From Rhizobium sp. BK650 (GTDB taxonomy: Bacteria > Pseudomonadota > Alphaproteobacteria > Rhizobiales > Rhizobiaceae), in NCBI RefSeq assembly GCF_014195325.1, contig NZ_JACIBK010000002.1:682001-746000 (forward strand): a stretch of 64,000 bases of DNA. The letters run 5' to 3'. A program made the translations under genes and the position numbers. Shown piece by piece: positions 8,975 through 18,114 of the stretch. How positions within the stretch are numbered: position 1 is the stretch's first letter; every line of letters starts with the position of its first letter. The notes below the pieces were generated by a model. The model saw nothing but the letters and a program-made list of their open reading frames with translations, was not told the DNA's origin and searched no databases.

Positions 8975-9961
8975 TCAGATGTCGACGACCACCTTGCCTT
9001 CAGCCTGCCGGCTTTCGAGCAGCCGGTAGGCTTCGTCCACGTCTCCAAGCGAAAATTGCCGCCGGTCGAGATTCGGCATCAGCGAGCCGGCTTCGACGCG
9101 TGATGCGACCTGCTTCAGGATCTCGCCATGATGGGCGCGATCTTCACCCGTCAGCAGCGGCGCCAGCGTGAACACGCCGGAATAGGTCGCGCCCTTGAAC
9201 GACAACGGTGCCAGCGAATGCGTGCCCCAACCCAGGCTGGTGACGACATGGCCAAACTTGGCGACAGCCTGGAAGGCGGCGTCGAGCCCCTTGCCACCGA
9301 TCGTGTCATAGACGATGTCGAAGCCTTTTCCGTCGGTATACCGGCCGACATAAACTTCCGTCGTCTCCATGGCATAGTCGATCGGCGTTGCCCCGATGCT
9401 GCGGATATATTCGGCCTTCGAGCCGCCATCGACGGCAAAGACTTGGGCACCGGCGGCAGCCGCCATCTGAACGGCGATATGGCCGACGCCGCCACCGCCG
9501 CCGATGACCAGCACCTTTTGCCCGGCCTTCACCTGCGTACGTTCCTCCAGGCCTTCCCAGGCGGTAATTGCAATCAGCGGCAAGGCCGCCGCTTCACGCA
9601 TGGAGAGATTACGCGGCTTGAGGGCCACGAGTTCGGCATCGACGGCCGCAAATTCGGCGAGCGATCCCTGCAGGCCGCCGACACCACCGGTCATGCCATA
9701 GACTTCATCACCGGGGCGAAAGCCTTCGACGCCTGGGCCGACTGCTTCCACGATACCTGCCATGTCGATGCCGAGAATGGCGGGCAGGGGGTGACGGGCA
9801 TGAGCGGCCTCACCGGCCCTGATCTTCAGATCCAGCGGATTGAGTGCGGCCGCCTTGATGCGGACGAGGATCTGGCCGGCCTGGGTCGATGGCTTCGCGA
9901 TATCGGCAATCTTGAATTCTGAATTCTGTGCTTCGATAAGCGCGGCTTTCATCGTGCTCAT
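8975..9961 (-). CDS. NADP-dependent quinone oxidoreductase-like enzyme (zinc-less MDR)
   Basis: A 328-residue medium-chain reductase. The GroES-like N-terminal domain has ALNPLDLKIRAGE and ILGIDMAGIVEAVGPGVEGF, and the Rossmann motif is VLVIGGGGGVGHIAVQMAAA. The catalytic and structural zinc cysteines of alcohol dehydrogenases are absent, which places it in the quinone oxidoreductase/enone reductase branch. The true substrate cannot be read from the sequence. It is divergent from a LysR gene whose start is about 90 bases away, the usual arrangement for a LysR regulator and its target. Confidence 0.9.
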   Translation of the reverse strand: MSTMKAALIEAQNSEFKIADIAKPSTQAGQILVRIKAAALNPLDLKIRAGEAAHARHPLPAILGIDMAGIVEAVGPGVEGFRPGDEVYGMTGGVGGLQGSLAEFAAVDAELVALKPRNLSMREAAALPLIAITAWEGLEERTQVKAGQKVLVIGGGGGVGHIAVQMAAAAGAQVFAVDGGSKAEYIRSIGATPIDYAMETTEVYVGRYTDGKGFDIVYDTIGGKGLDAAFQAVAKFGHVVTSLGWGTHSLAPLSFKGATYSGVFTLAPLLTGEDRAHHGEILKQVASRVEAGSLMPNLDRRQFSLGDVDEAYRLLESRQAEGKVVVDI

Positions 9962-10046
9962 GGAACTCTCCTTGGTTTGCTGGACGCAGAATGCCTCATT
10001 GAATTATGAATGAAAATGAAAGATAAAGAATGAAGATCATACAATT

Positions 10047-10916
10047 TTGTTTGAGGCCAGACCTTTGGAATGGAGCGATCTTAAACTCTTCCTCGCAATC
10101 GCGCGCCTCGGAACACTCGGCGCCGCGGCCCGCAGCCTCGGGCTGACACAGCCGACCATGGGTCGCCGCCTGCGGGCGCTTGAGATCTCGCTTGGCCAGA
10201 CGCTCTTCCAGCGCACCGCCGATGGTTTTGTCCTGACGGACGAAGGCACGACTGTCTTTGCCCATGCCGAGCGCATGGAAGAGGAGGCACTCGGGCTGGA
10301 GCGCGAGCTCGCCGGCCAGGGCAGACAGCTCGACGGGTTGCTGCGGCTTTCTTCATCGGACTGGTTCGGCGCCCATGTTCTTTCACCCGTGCTTGCCGAG
10401 TTCTCTGCTGCCTATCCCAAGGTCGTCGTCGAACTGCTGACCGACAGCCGACTTCTTAGCCTCTCACGCCGCGAAGCCGATATCGTCTTCCGGATTGCGC
10501 CTTTCACCGAGGCCGAGGTCATCTCCCGCAAGCTGCTGCATATCGACTATGGCCTTTATATCCGTCGCGGTCTGCCGCATCCTGTGGCGGGCGATGGCAG
10601 AGGCGCCCGGCTCGTCACCATGGACGAGGCCTTCGGTGGCATGCCCGATGTCGGCTGGTTGCAGCGGCTGTTGCCAAAAGCGGATATCGCCATGCGCAGC
10701 AATAACCGCGATGTGCAGGCGACCCTGTGTGCTAGAGGCGCCGGCCTTGCCGTCCTGCCACGCCCGCTTGGCGATGCCATTACGGCCATCGAACCTGTCG
10801 ATCTCGGCGAAACGCCGCCGGGTCGCGATACCTGGGTTGGTTATCACCGCGATATGAAGCGGCTGGCGCGGCTGAGGGCGCTTCTCGATCTGGTCATCGA
10901 GCGGCTGGCACAATAA
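10047..10916 (+). CDS. LysR-family regulator divergent from quinone oxidoreductase gene
   Basis: A protein of about 289 residues with a LysR HTH (GTLGAAARSLGLTQPTMGRR) and an effector-binding domain (LDGLLRLSSSDWFGAHVLSP). No ATG exists in frame: the frame opens after a TGA at 10017, and the possible starts are TTG at 10047 or TTG at 10062 (MEWSDLKLFLAIARLG). The second gives a more usual LysR N-terminus. The 85-base region shared with the oxidoreductase gene is AT-rich, with repeated AATGAA words, and is the likely operator. It probably controls that gene; the inducer is unknown. Confidence 0.85.
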   Translation: MFEARPLEWSDLKLFLAIARLGTLGAAARSLGLTQPTMGRRLRALEISLGQTLFQRTADGFVLTDEGTTVFAHAERMEEEALGLERELAGQGRQLDGLLRLSSSDWFGAHVLSPVLAEFSAAYPKVVVELLTDSRLLSLSRREADIVFRIAPFTEAEVISRKLLHIDYGLYIRRGLPHPVAGDGRGARLVTMDEAFGGMPDVGWLQRLLPKADIAMRSNNRDVQATLCARGAGLAVLPRPLGDAITAIEPVDLGETPPGRDTWVGYHRDMKRLARLRALLDLVIERLAQ

Positions 10917-10925
10917 TCGTCCGCT

Positions 10926-11822
10926 TCAGCGCTCCCAGTAAGGGACTGGACCGTAAAGGTCGGCAAGATAATCGATGAACAGCCGAACCTTGGCAGGCAG
11001 GAACTGCCGGCTTGGATAGACCGCCGAGAGCGTGACATTGTGCGAGCCCTCGTATGCCGGCAGCACCTGCACCAGCTTGCCGCTCTTCAGTTCCTCGCCG
11101 ATGTCCCAGGTCGACCGCAGCGCAATGCCGAGACCGGCAATGACCGTCTCGCGGATAACCTCGCTGGAATTGGTAGTCAGCATGCCCTCGGGCCGCAGGC
11201 TGAACGCGCCATCCGGGCCATCCAGTCGCCAGACGTCATTGTTATGGGCCGGCAGACACCGATGCTGCTTCAGCTCGTCGATATGTCTGGGCATGCCACG
11301 GGCAGCGACATAATCAGGCGAGGCGCAGAGCACGCGGCGCACTGGGGCCAGCCGCCGCGCCACGAGACTGGAATCGGTGAGTTCCGCGATCCGGATGGCG
11401 AGATCGAAGCCGCCGCCGACGATGTCGCTGAATTCATCGGTCAGCACCAGATTGATCGCCAGCTCCGGATGCGCCTCCATGAAGGCTTTCAGATACGGCG
11501 CGATATGCATGCGGCCGAAGGAAGTGGGGGCGGAAATCTTCAGCGTGCCGTGCATCTGCGCGGAGCGGCCGGAAATATAGAATTCCGCCTCCTCTAACCC
11601 CGCCAGAATGCCGAGAACCCGATCGTAGAAGCCCTGGCCGGCCTCGGTGAGCGAAATCTGCCGCGTCGTGCGCTGCAAAAGCCGCGTGCCGAGCCGGTCT
11701 TCAAGCCGCTTGATGCGCTTGGAAACGACGGCAGGGGAGAAACCAAGCGCACGGCCGGCGAGCGACATGCTGCCGGTGGAAACGACTTTGGCAAAGATTT
11801 CGAGATCACCGAGATTGGTCAT
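10926..11822 (-). CDS. LysR-family regulator divergent from glcDEF
   Basis: A 298-residue full-length LysR protein: MTNLGDLEIFAKVVSTGSMS, HTH AGRALGFSPAVVSKRIKRLE, and effector domain from about residue 90 (GTLKISAPTSFGRMHIAPYL). It resembles the large group typified by DmlR/CrgA-like regulators. It is divergent from glcD with 137 bases between the two starts. That region holds inverted repeats (11842-11858 and 11877-11899), so glycolate oxidase control is the natural inference. Other bacteria use the GntR-type GlcC for this operon, so a LysR regulator would be a replacement. Confidence 0.9.
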   Translation of the reverse strand: MTNLGDLEIFAKVVSTGSMSLAGRALGFSPAVVSKRIKRLEDRLGTRLLQRTTRQISLTEAGQGFYDRVLGILAGLEEAEFYISGRSAQMHGTLKISAPTSFGRMHIAPYLKAFMEAHPELAINLVLTDEFSDIVGGGFDLAIRIAELTDSSLVARRLAPVRRVLCASPDYVAARGMPRHIDELKQHRCLPAHNNDVWRLDGPDGAFSLRPEGMLTTNSSEVIRETVIAGLGIALRSTWDIGEELKSGKLVQVLPAYEGSHNVTLSAVYPSRQFLPAKVRLFIDYLADLYGPVPYWER

Positions 11823-11841
11823 AAGCGTCTGTAACTTTTTC

Positions 11842-11899
11842 CACTTTCGGCATAAGTGCTTAACATTTGCGCCGGTTTCGGGAAAGTGCTAAGCCGAAG
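11842..11899. promoter_or_regulatory. Candidate operator region between LysR gene and glcD
   Basis: Two inverted repeats lie in the divergent promoter region: CACTT-N7-AAGTG at 11842-11858, and TTCGG-N12-CCGAA at 11877-11899. The words AAGTGCTTAAC (11854) and AAGTGCTAAG (11884) repeat 30 bases apart, about three helical turns. The spacing suits a LysR dimer pair. No binding has been shown. Confidence 0.4.
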
Positions 11900-11959
11900 C
11901 GATCGGTCACAGGGAGGAATTGCGGCCGGTTTTCGTCATGCCGGCCGAGGGAGAACGCC

Positions 11960-13399
11960 ATGTCCGACGCCATTTCGTTTCTCGCTCCGCGCCCCGACGT
12001 TCTTGCCCGCCGCAAGGAAATCGTCGCCGATCTCGTTGATCTCCTGCCGCCCGAATGTCTGATCCACGAAGCGCGCGAACTCGTGCCCTTCGAGACAGAT
12101 GCTTTCGTGTCTTATCGTCGCCTGCCGCTTGCCGTCGCCCTGCCGCGCTCGACGGCGGAAGTCGCAGCCGTCATGAAATATTGCCATCGCTACGGCATTC
12201 CGGTCGTCCCCCGCGGCGCCGGCACTTCGCTTTCGGGTGGTGCCATCCCGCAGGAAGATGCCGTCGTGCTCGGTCTGTCGAAGATGAACCGAATCCTGGA
12301 CATCGACCTTGCCAATAGGTGCGCGGTCGTCCAGGCCGGTGTGACTAATCTCAATATCTCCGAAGCGGTCTCGGCGGACGGTTTCTTCTATGCGCCGGAC
12401 CCGAGCTCGCAGCTTGCCTGCACCATCGGCGGCAATATCGGCATGAATTCCGGCGGCGCGCACTGCCTGAAATACGGTGTAACCACCAACAACCTGCTCG
12501 GCGTCAAGATGGTGCTGACCGACGGCACGGTGATCGAACTCGGCGGCAAGGCGCTGGATGCCGCAGGCTACGATCTGCTCGGCCTCGTCTGCGGCCATGA
12601 GGGCCAGCTTGGCATCGTCACTGAAGCGACCGTGCGCCTGATCGCCAAGCCGGAGGGCGCCCGCCCGGTGCTGTTCGGTTTCGAAAGCTCGGAAGAAGCC
12701 GGCCGCTGTGTGGCCGATGTCATCGCCGCCGGCATCATTCCCGTCGCCATCGAATTCATGGACAAGCCGGCAATCGAGATCTGCGAGGCCTTCGCCCATG
12801 CCGGCTATCCGCTCGATGTCGGCGCGCTCTTGATCGTCGAGGTCGAGGGATCGGAAGCGGAGATGGACGACATGCTGAAAAGCATTGTCGAGATCGCCCG
12901 CACCCACGGCGTCAAGACGGTGCGCGAATGCCAGTCGGCGACCGAGGCGGCGCTCATCTGGAAAGGGCGTAAGTCCGCCTTTGGTGCCACAGGCCGTATC
13001 GCCGATTACATCTGCATGGATGGCACGGTGCCGCTTAGCCAGCTGTCCTTCGTGCTGCAGCGCACGTCGGAAATCGTCGCCTCTTATGGTCTGCGCGTCG
13101 CCAATGTCTTCCATGCCGGCGATGGCAATATGCACCCGCTCATCCTCTTCAATGCCAATGATCCCGAAGACGCGGCAAGGGCCGAGGCGGCCGGCAACGA
13201 TATCCTGAAACTCTGCGTCGACGCCGGCGGCTGTCTGACCGGCGAACACGGCGTCGGCATCGAAAAACGCGACCTGATGCGCCATCAATATTCCGAGGCC
13301 GATCTTGCCCAGCAGATGGCAGCGCGCGCCGCTTTCGATCCGCAATGGCTGCTGAACCCGTCCAAGGTCTTCCCGCTCGAGGGGCGTTCGGCTGCATGA
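11960..13399 (+). CDS. glcD: Glycolate oxidase subunit GlcD (FAD-linked)
   Basis: A 479-residue FAD-binding subunit. The PCMH-type FAD domain has VVPRGAGTSLSGGAIPQED and TIGGNIGMNSGGAHCLKYGV. The C-terminal domain has ANVFHAGDGNMHPLILF and CLTGEHGVGIEKRDLM. It oxidises glycolate to glyoxylate together with GlcE and GlcF at the membrane. An earlier in-frame codon exists at 11867, but the ATG at 11960 after GAGGGAGAACGCC gives the standard N-terminus. Its stop overlaps the glcE start (ATGA), indicating translational coupling. Confidence 0.95.
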   Translation: MSDAISFLAPRPDVLARRKEIVADLVDLLPPECLIHEARELVPFETDAFVSYRRLPLAVALPRSTAEVAAVMKYCHRYGIPVVPRGAGTSLSGGAIPQEDAVVLGLSKMNRILDIDLANRCAVVQAGVTNLNISEAVSADGFFYAPDPSSQLACTIGGNIGMNSGGAHCLKYGVTTNNLLGVKMVLTDGTVIELGGKALDAAGYDLLGLVCGHEGQLGIVTEATVRLIAKPEGARPVLFGFESSEEAGRCVADVIAAGIIPVAIEFMDKPAIEICEAFAHAGYPLDVGALLIVEVEGSEAEMDDMLKSIVEIARTHGVKTVRECQSATEAALIWKGRKSAFGATGRIADYICMDGTVPLSQLSFVLQRTSEIVASYGLRVANVFHAGDGNMHPLILFNANDPEDAARAEAAGNDILKLCVDAGGCLTGEHGVGIEKRDLMRHQYSEADLAQQMAARAAFDPQWLLNPSKVFPLEGRSAA

Positions 13400-14595
13400 T
13401 CGATCTGGTACCGGCAAGCGAAGAGGAGGCCGCGGCCATCATCCGCGCGCATGCGCAAGAGGGCAGGGCGCTCGCCATCAGCGGCGGTGATACGCGTTCT
13501 GGTTTCGGCAATGCGGTCGAGGCGAAAGATCGCCTGCGCTCGACTGGCCTGTCCGGCATTGTCTCCTACAATCCCGGTGAGATGGTGATGACTGCGAAAG
13601 CGGGCACGCCGCTTGCGGACGTCGAAGCCGCCCTTGCCGGAAACGGCCAGATGCTCGCCTTCGAGCCGATGGATCATCGCGCTCTGATGGGCACCTGCGG
13701 CGAACCGACGATCGGCGGCGTCTTTGCGGCCAACGTCTCCGGTCCGCGCCGTTTCGTGGCGGGTGCGGCACGCGACAGCCTGCTCGGCATCCGCTTCGTC
13801 AACGGCAAGGGCGAAATCGTCAAGGCCGGTGGCCGGGTAATGAAGAACGTTACCGGCCTCGATCTGGTGAAGCTGCTCGCCGGCTCGCACGGCACGCTCG
13901 GCTTCCTGACCGAGGTGACTTTCCGTGTACCGCCGTGTGCGAAGACGGAGGAGACCGTCGTCATCTCCGGCCTCAACGATGCCGAGGCCGCAAATGCGAT
14001 GGCAGCGGCCATGGCTTTGCCTGTGGAGGTTTCGGGTGCTGCCCACCTGCCTTTGACGGTGACCTGGAAATTCCTCGCCGGCAAGCTGCCGGAGGGGGAG
14101 GCAACGGCGCTGCGCATCGAGGGCCTGCCGGGTTCGGTGGACTCGCGCGCCGCAAAGCTTCTGTGGGCGATGGGGGCGTTCGGTCAGGCCGCCAGGCTCG
14201 ATCAGACTGCCAGCCGGCTGCTTTGGCAGGAGATCCGCGACGTGGCACCCTATGCCGATGGAACCGCGCGGCCTGTCTGGCGCGTCTCCATGGCGCCTAG
14301 CATCGGCCATCAGCTCGTTGCGGCCCTGAGGCTCGAAGCCGGCGTCGATGCTTTCTACGACTGGCAGGGCGGTCTCGTCTGGATGCGCATGGAAGCCGAT
14401 CCGGAAGCCGATCTCGTCCGCCGCTTCGTCAAGGCGCTCGGTGGTGGCCATGCGACGCTGATCCGCGCGTCGGCTGAAGCGAGGGCCGGGATATCGGCGT
14501 TCCATCCCGAGGAGGAAGCGGTGGCCTTGCTGTCGCGGCGGGTAAAGCAGAGTTTTGATCCGGCGGGAATCTTCAATCCGGGCAAGATGGGATGA
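13396..14595 (+). CDS. glcE: Glycolate oxidase subunit GlcE
   Basis: A 399-residue second FAD-binding subunit of glycolate oxidase. It begins MIDLVPASEEEAAAIIRAHA and has the PCMH-domain motif MGTCGEPTIGGVFAANVSGP and GRVMKNVTGLDLVKLLAGSH. It ends SFDPAGIFNPGKMG, the usual GlcE end. The ATG overlaps the glcD stop by four bases. A palindromic repeat of about 147 bases separates it from glcF, which is unusual inside this operon. Confidence 0.95.
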   Translation: MIDLVPASEEEAAAIIRAHAQEGRALAISGGDTRSGFGNAVEAKDRLRSTGLSGIVSYNPGEMVMTAKAGTPLADVEAALAGNGQMLAFEPMDHRALMGTCGEPTIGGVFAANVSGPRRFVAGAARDSLLGIRFVNGKGEIVKAGGRVMKNVTGLDLVKLLAGSHGTLGFLTEVTFRVPPCAKTEETVVISGLNDAEAANAMAAAMALPVEVSGAAHLPLTVTWKFLAGKLPEGEATALRIEGLPGSVDSRAAKLLWAMGAFGQAARLDQTASRLLWQEIRDVAPYADGTARPVWRVSMAPSIGHQLVAALRLEAGVDAFYDWQGGLVWMRMEADPEADLVRRFVKALGGGHATLIRASAEARAGISAFHPEEEAVALLSRRVKQSFDPAGIFNPGKMG

Positions 14596-14654
14596 TGGAG
14601 ATGCCTACTCGGGAATATGGACGCTTGATGAATCGCACAATGGCGCCTCTTGCT

Positions 14655-14801
14655 CCCCCTTCGCCCCAGCGGGGAAAAGGTGCCCGCAGGGCGGATGAGG
14701 GGGCCTCACCCGCAGAGAGCGCGGAAGGGCAGCGGACGACGTGCCGTGCGGCCCCCTCATCCGACCCTTCGGGCCACCTTCTCCCCGCTGGGGCGAAGGG
14801 G
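14655..14801. repeat. RIME-like intergenic palindromic element between glcE and glcF
   Basis: The left arm starts CCCCCTTCGCCCCAGCGGGG and the right arm ends TCCCCGCTGGGGCGAAGGGG; the arms are near-perfect inverted copies. Inner arms (GGCGGATGAGGGGGC / GCCCCCTCATCCG) also pair. Length and composition fit the Rhizobium-specific intergenic mosaic elements (identity from memory). The whole element can fold into a long hairpin in the mRNA. Confidence 0.8.
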
Positions 14802-14819
14802 ACAGCGGAGATCGCGTGA

Positions 14820-16130
14820 ATGCAGACCAACTTCACGCTCGCCCAGCTTGCCGACCCGCATCTCGCCGAATCCGAGCAGATCTTGCGCAAATGCGTCCAT
14901 TGCGGCTTCTGCACCGCCACCTGTCCGACCTATGTGACCCTCGGCAACGAGCTGGACAGTCCGCGCGGGCGCATCTACCTCATCAAGGACATGCTGGAAA
15001 ATGGCCGCGCGGCCGACGTCGAGGTCGTCACCCATATCGACCGTTGCCTCTCCTGCCTCGCCTGCACAACGACTTGTCCATCCGGCGTCGACTACATGCA
15101 TCTGATCGACCATGCCCGGGTCCACATCGAAAAGACCTACAAGCGGCCGTTCATGAACCGGCTGACCCGTGCCATCCTGGCAGCGGTCTTGCCCTATCCC
15201 GGACGGTTTCGCGCCGCGCTCACGCTAGCCCGCATCGGTCGTCCCTTCGCCGGCCTGATGCGCGGGCCGGCGTTGAAGCGTTTTGCCGCGATGCTGGCGC
15301 TGGCGCCGCGCAGCGTTCCGCCGCCATCGCCATTTGCCCGGCCCGGCCGGCACGAGCCGCAAGGCGAACGCCGTGGCCGCGTCGCGATCCTCACCGGCTG
15401 CGCGCAGCCGGTTCTCGATCCCGCCATCAACGAAGCAACCATCCGGCTGCTGACTCGCATCGGCGTCGAGGTCGTCGTGCCCGAAGGTGAAACCTGCTGC
15501 GGCTCGCTGGTCCACCATATGGGCCGTGAGGAACAGGCGCTCGCCTCGGCTCGCGCCAATGTCGATGTCTGGACCCGCGAGATGGAGGCCGGCGGCCTTG
15601 ACGCGATCATCATTACTGCATCCGGGTGCGGCACGACGATCAAGGATTACGGCCACATGCTGCGCCTCGACCTTGCCTATGCCGGCAAGGCGGCGCGTGT
15701 TTCGGCGCTTGCCAAGGATATCACCGAATATCTGGCTGGACTCGATCTGCCTGCACATATGCCGAAAGGCATCACGGTCGCTTATCATTCCGCCTGCTCC
15801 ATGCAGCATGGCCAGAAGATCACCACGGCGCCGAAGCACCTATTGAAGGCGGCCGGTTTTACGGTCCGTGATCCGGCCGAGGGACATCTCTGCTGCGGTT
15901 CGGCCGGCACCTATAACATCATGCAGCCGGATATTTCCGCAGCCCTCAAGGCCCGCAAGTTGAAGAACATCGAGGCGACCAAGGCCGATATCATCGCGAC
16001 AGGCAATATTGGCTGCATGACCCAGATAGGATCCGGCACGGCTATCCCGATCCTGCACACCGTCGAGCTTCTGGACTGGGCCTATGGGGGCGCTGTGCCT
16101 GAAAAATTAAGGGATTTGCCGCTAGCCTGA
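14820..16130 (+). CDS. glcF: Glycolate oxidase iron-sulfur subunit GlcF
   Basis: A 436-residue electron-transfer subunit with two ferredoxin-like cluster motifs near residues 23-80: CVHCGFCTATCPTY and CLSCLACTTTCPSG. Two CCG domains follow, with ETCCGSLVHHMG and EGHLCCGSAGTYNIMQP. It passes electrons from the FAD subunits to the quinone pool. A GCGGAG-like ribosome site precedes the ATG. The upstream palindrome may form a hairpin close to this start and could weaken or stabilise glcF expression relative to glcDE. Confidence 0.95.
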   Translation: MQTNFTLAQLADPHLAESEQILRKCVHCGFCTATCPTYVTLGNELDSPRGRIYLIKDMLENGRAADVEVVTHIDRCLSCLACTTTCPSGVDYMHLIDHARVHIEKTYKRPFMNRLTRAILAAVLPYPGRFRAALTLARIGRPFAGLMRGPALKRFAAMLALAPRSVPPPSPFARPGRHEPQGERRGRVAILTGCAQPVLDPAINEATIRLLTRIGVEVVVPEGETCCGSLVHHMGREEQALASARANVDVWTREMEAGGLDAIIITASGCGTTIKDYGHMLRLDLAYAGKAARVSALAKDITEYLAGLDLPAHMPKGITVAYHSACSMQHGQKITTAPKHLLKAAGFTVRDPAEGHLCCGSAGTYNIMQPDISAALKARKLKNIEATKADIIATGNIGCMTQIGSGTAIPILHTVELLDWAYGGAVPEKLRDLPLA

Positions 16131-16180
16131 AAGCACCGATTCATTGATGGATCGCAGGGCCGATCTCAGGAGCTTTGACC

Positions 16181-16621
16181 ATGTGGCGTGGATTGATGGT
16201 GCTTGCCGTATTGTTCGGCGCGGCTGGTGCAGCGCACGCTGATGTCAGATATTTCTGTTCTGCGGACGACAAGGATGTGCGCTTCACGCTCGAAAGCGCT
16301 TTCGCAGATGGAGGCGGCCACCCGCTGATCCATTTCCGTGGTGCGCTGATGCTCAAGGACGCCGGCAAAACCAAGAATTTCGCCAAGCGGATCCTCGAAT
16401 CGAAGGATCTGACGAATCGCTGGTCGCGCGATGGTGATCTGCGTCTGGAGGTCTTCGCGACGGAAGGTGCTGAAGGTGAAAGCGAGTCTCTGGATCTCGC
16501 AGTTATTGCCGGTCAGCACGGCAAGACTTCGCCGAATTTCAGCGGCACTTATGCCTTGCGCGTCGAAGGCAGCACCAGCTTCTTCGTCGTCGAAGGCAAA
16601 GTGAGCTGCGGTACGAAATAG
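16181..16621 (+). CDS. Small secreted protein of unknown function
   Basis: A 146-residue protein with a Sec signal peptide (MWRGLMVLAVLFGAAGAAHA, cleavage after AHA predicted) and a mature part of about 125 residues. Two cysteines (near the start of the mature part and in the tail SCGTK) could form a disulfide. AGGAG lies eight bases before the ATG. I recognise no domain. It is downstream of glcF by 50 bases on the same strand, but no functional link is evident. Likely periplasmic. Confidence 0.7.
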   Translation: MWRGLMVLAVLFGAAGAAHADVRYFCSADDKDVRFTLESAFADGGGHPLIHFRGALMLKDAGKTKNFAKRILESKDLTNRWSRDGDLRLEVFATEGAEGESESLDLAVIAGQHGKTSPNFSGTYALRVEGSTSFFVVEGKVSCGTK

Positions 16622-16641
16622 GCCCGCAGCTCTGATTCCCA

Positions 16642-17322
16642 TTACCAGTGGTACGAAATACCAACGTTGACCGCGTTGGTGACGATGTTCGTCTTCAGGC
16701 GATCGCCGCTGTCGATCGGAACGTCGACGCGCGAATAGGTGCCCTTGTATTCTACGAAGGTCGACCAGTTGTCGGTGATGCGGAAATCGACGCCAGCCTG
16801 CGCCTGAAAGGTCACGCCGCCGAATTCGTAGTCGAAGGTCGTGCCCTGGGGACGAGTGACTTCGACATGCGGAATGTTCACACCGACGCCGGCACCGAGA
16901 TAGGGCGTCCAGCGGCGAGCAGGATCCTTAAAGCGGTAGAGCCCATTGATCGTCAGCAGGTTCAAGCCATCGGTGAATTCGAAATGCGTCCAGCCCGGCG
17001 TGCGCGCCATGGTATCGTCGTCGGCATAGACCTTGTCATGGGTGTAGTCGAGAGATACGCCCCAGTTCGGCAGGTTGAAGTCACCCAGCCACCAGGTCAC
17101 GCGGCCGCCGTAATAGGGCGGGCTTCCGAAGGACTTGCCCTCCCAGCCGGCGCTGAAGGAGGTTCCGTCGGAAACGTCGACATGGCTGTGCGGCGCGGTC
17201 TGGTAACCACCGTAGATGGAAAACTCCAGATCTTCGGCCGAAGCCGTGCCAGCCACCAATGCAATCGCCGAAAACGCGATGCCTCCCAGAAGCGTGGTGG
17301 AAAGACGCAACGCAGATGTCAT
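16642..17322 (-). CDS. Outer-membrane beta-barrel protein, possibly lipid A oxidase-like (LpxQ type)
   Basis: A 226-residue protein with a signal peptide ending GTASA, then repeated aromatic/Gly beta-strands (EFSIYGGYQTAPHSHVDV, WTPYLGAGVGVNIPHVEV) and a C-terminal GISYHW typical of an outer membrane barrel. Size, the YGGYQTAPHS start of the mature protein and the WEGKSF-SPPYYGGR segment recall rhizobial LpxQ, which oxidises the proximal glucosamine of lipid A to 2-aminogluconate. That identity is from memory and could be wrong; a general OmpW/OmpA-like barrel is the fallback. A hairpin terminator lies between it and the upstream L,D-transpeptidase gene. Confidence 0.65.
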   Translation of the reverse strand: MTSALRLSTTLLGGIAFSAIALVAGTASAEDLEFSIYGGYQTAPHSHVDVSDGTSFSAGWEGKSFGSPPYYGGRVTWWLGDFNLPNWGVSLDYTHDKVYADDDTMARTPGWTHFEFTDGLNLLTINGLYRFKDPARRWTPYLGAGVGVNIPHVEVTRPQGTTFDYEFGGVTFQAQAGVDFRITDNWSTFVEYKGTYSRVDVPIDSGDRLKTNIVTNAVNVGISYHW

Positions 17323-17390
17323 TGAATATCCCCGGAATACCAGAAAATTATCTGATCGATTCTCTGGCAGAATTCTGCCTTAAAATCTCA

Positions 17391-17421
17391 AAAATAAAAA
17401 AGGCGCATCCGAATGCGCCTT
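17391..17421 (-). terminator. Terminator after first L,D-transpeptidase gene
   Basis: On the minus strand, AAGGCGCAT pairs with ATGCGCCTT around a TCGG loop, followed by a T-rich run read from the A-rich bases 17391-17400. It lies 22 bases after the stop of the 17443-18114 gene. Confidence 0.85.
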
Positions 17422-17442
17422 CATTTTTCCGAAAAGTGTTGC

Positions 17443-18114
17443 TCATCCGCCAAACATGGTGCGCAGTATATCAATGCCCTTGTCCTGGAAGGCGACATTG
17501 CCCTGCTTGTTGCCAGGCCCGACGACGATGACCTTGGTGCCGATCGAAACGCGGTCGTAGAGATGCGCAACATCGTCGTTCATCATGCGGATGCAGCCCG
17601 ATGACATGTTGAGGCCGATCGTCCAGGGCTGGTTCGTGCCGTGAATACGGAATATCGTGTCGTGGCCACCCTTGTAGAGATACATGGCGCGCGCGCCGAG
17701 CGGATTGTCTGGGCCGCCGGGCTGCACGGCCGGAAGATTGTGGCCCTCGCGGGCTTCACGGGCGCGCATCTCGGCCGGCGGCGTCCAGCTCGGCCATTCG
17801 GCCATGCGTCCGACCGTCACGACACCCGACCAGCCGAAGCCGTCGCGACCGACGCCGATGCCATAACGCGTGGCGCGGTTGTTGCCTTCGACGAGATAGA
17901 GAAACTTGTTGTTGGTGTCGACGATAACAGTGCCAGGTTTTTCGCTGGTGGCAAGACGAACCACGCGCTTACGGAACTGCGGCTTGATCTCGTGGGTCTG
18001 CTTGACGCCGCGCACCGCGTCGGTTGCCGTCATGACCGGTTCCGCGCTGACGGTCACAACTGTACAGGACAGCGCAACGGCAGCCGCCGCTGCGAGCCTA
18101 AGAAACTGCTTCAT
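17443..18114 (-). CDS. L,D-transpeptidase (YkuD domain)
   Basis: A 223-residue exported protein: signal peptide ending VTVSA, a linker, and a YkuD catalytic domain from about residue 60. The active site reads FRIHGTNQPWTIG then SSGCIRMMNDDVAHLYDRV, with the nucleophilic Cys and the His in place. Such enzymes make 3-3 cross-links in peptidoglycan or anchor proteins to it; rhizobia have many. A second homologue lies immediately upstream (18249-19001), so the two look like a tandem duplication. Which substrate each uses cannot be told. Confidence 0.92.
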   Translation of the reverse strand: MKQFLRLAAAAAVALSCTVVTVSAEPVMTATDAVRGVKQTHEIKPQFRKRVVRLATSEKPGTVIVDTNNKFLYLVEGNNRATRYGIGVGRDGFGWSGVVTVGRMAEWPSWTPPAEMRAREAREGHNLPAVQPGGPDNPLGARAMYLYKGGHDTIFRIHGTNQPWTIGLNMSSGCIRMMNDDVAHLYDRVSIGTKVIVVGPGNKQGNVAFQDKGIDILRTMFGG

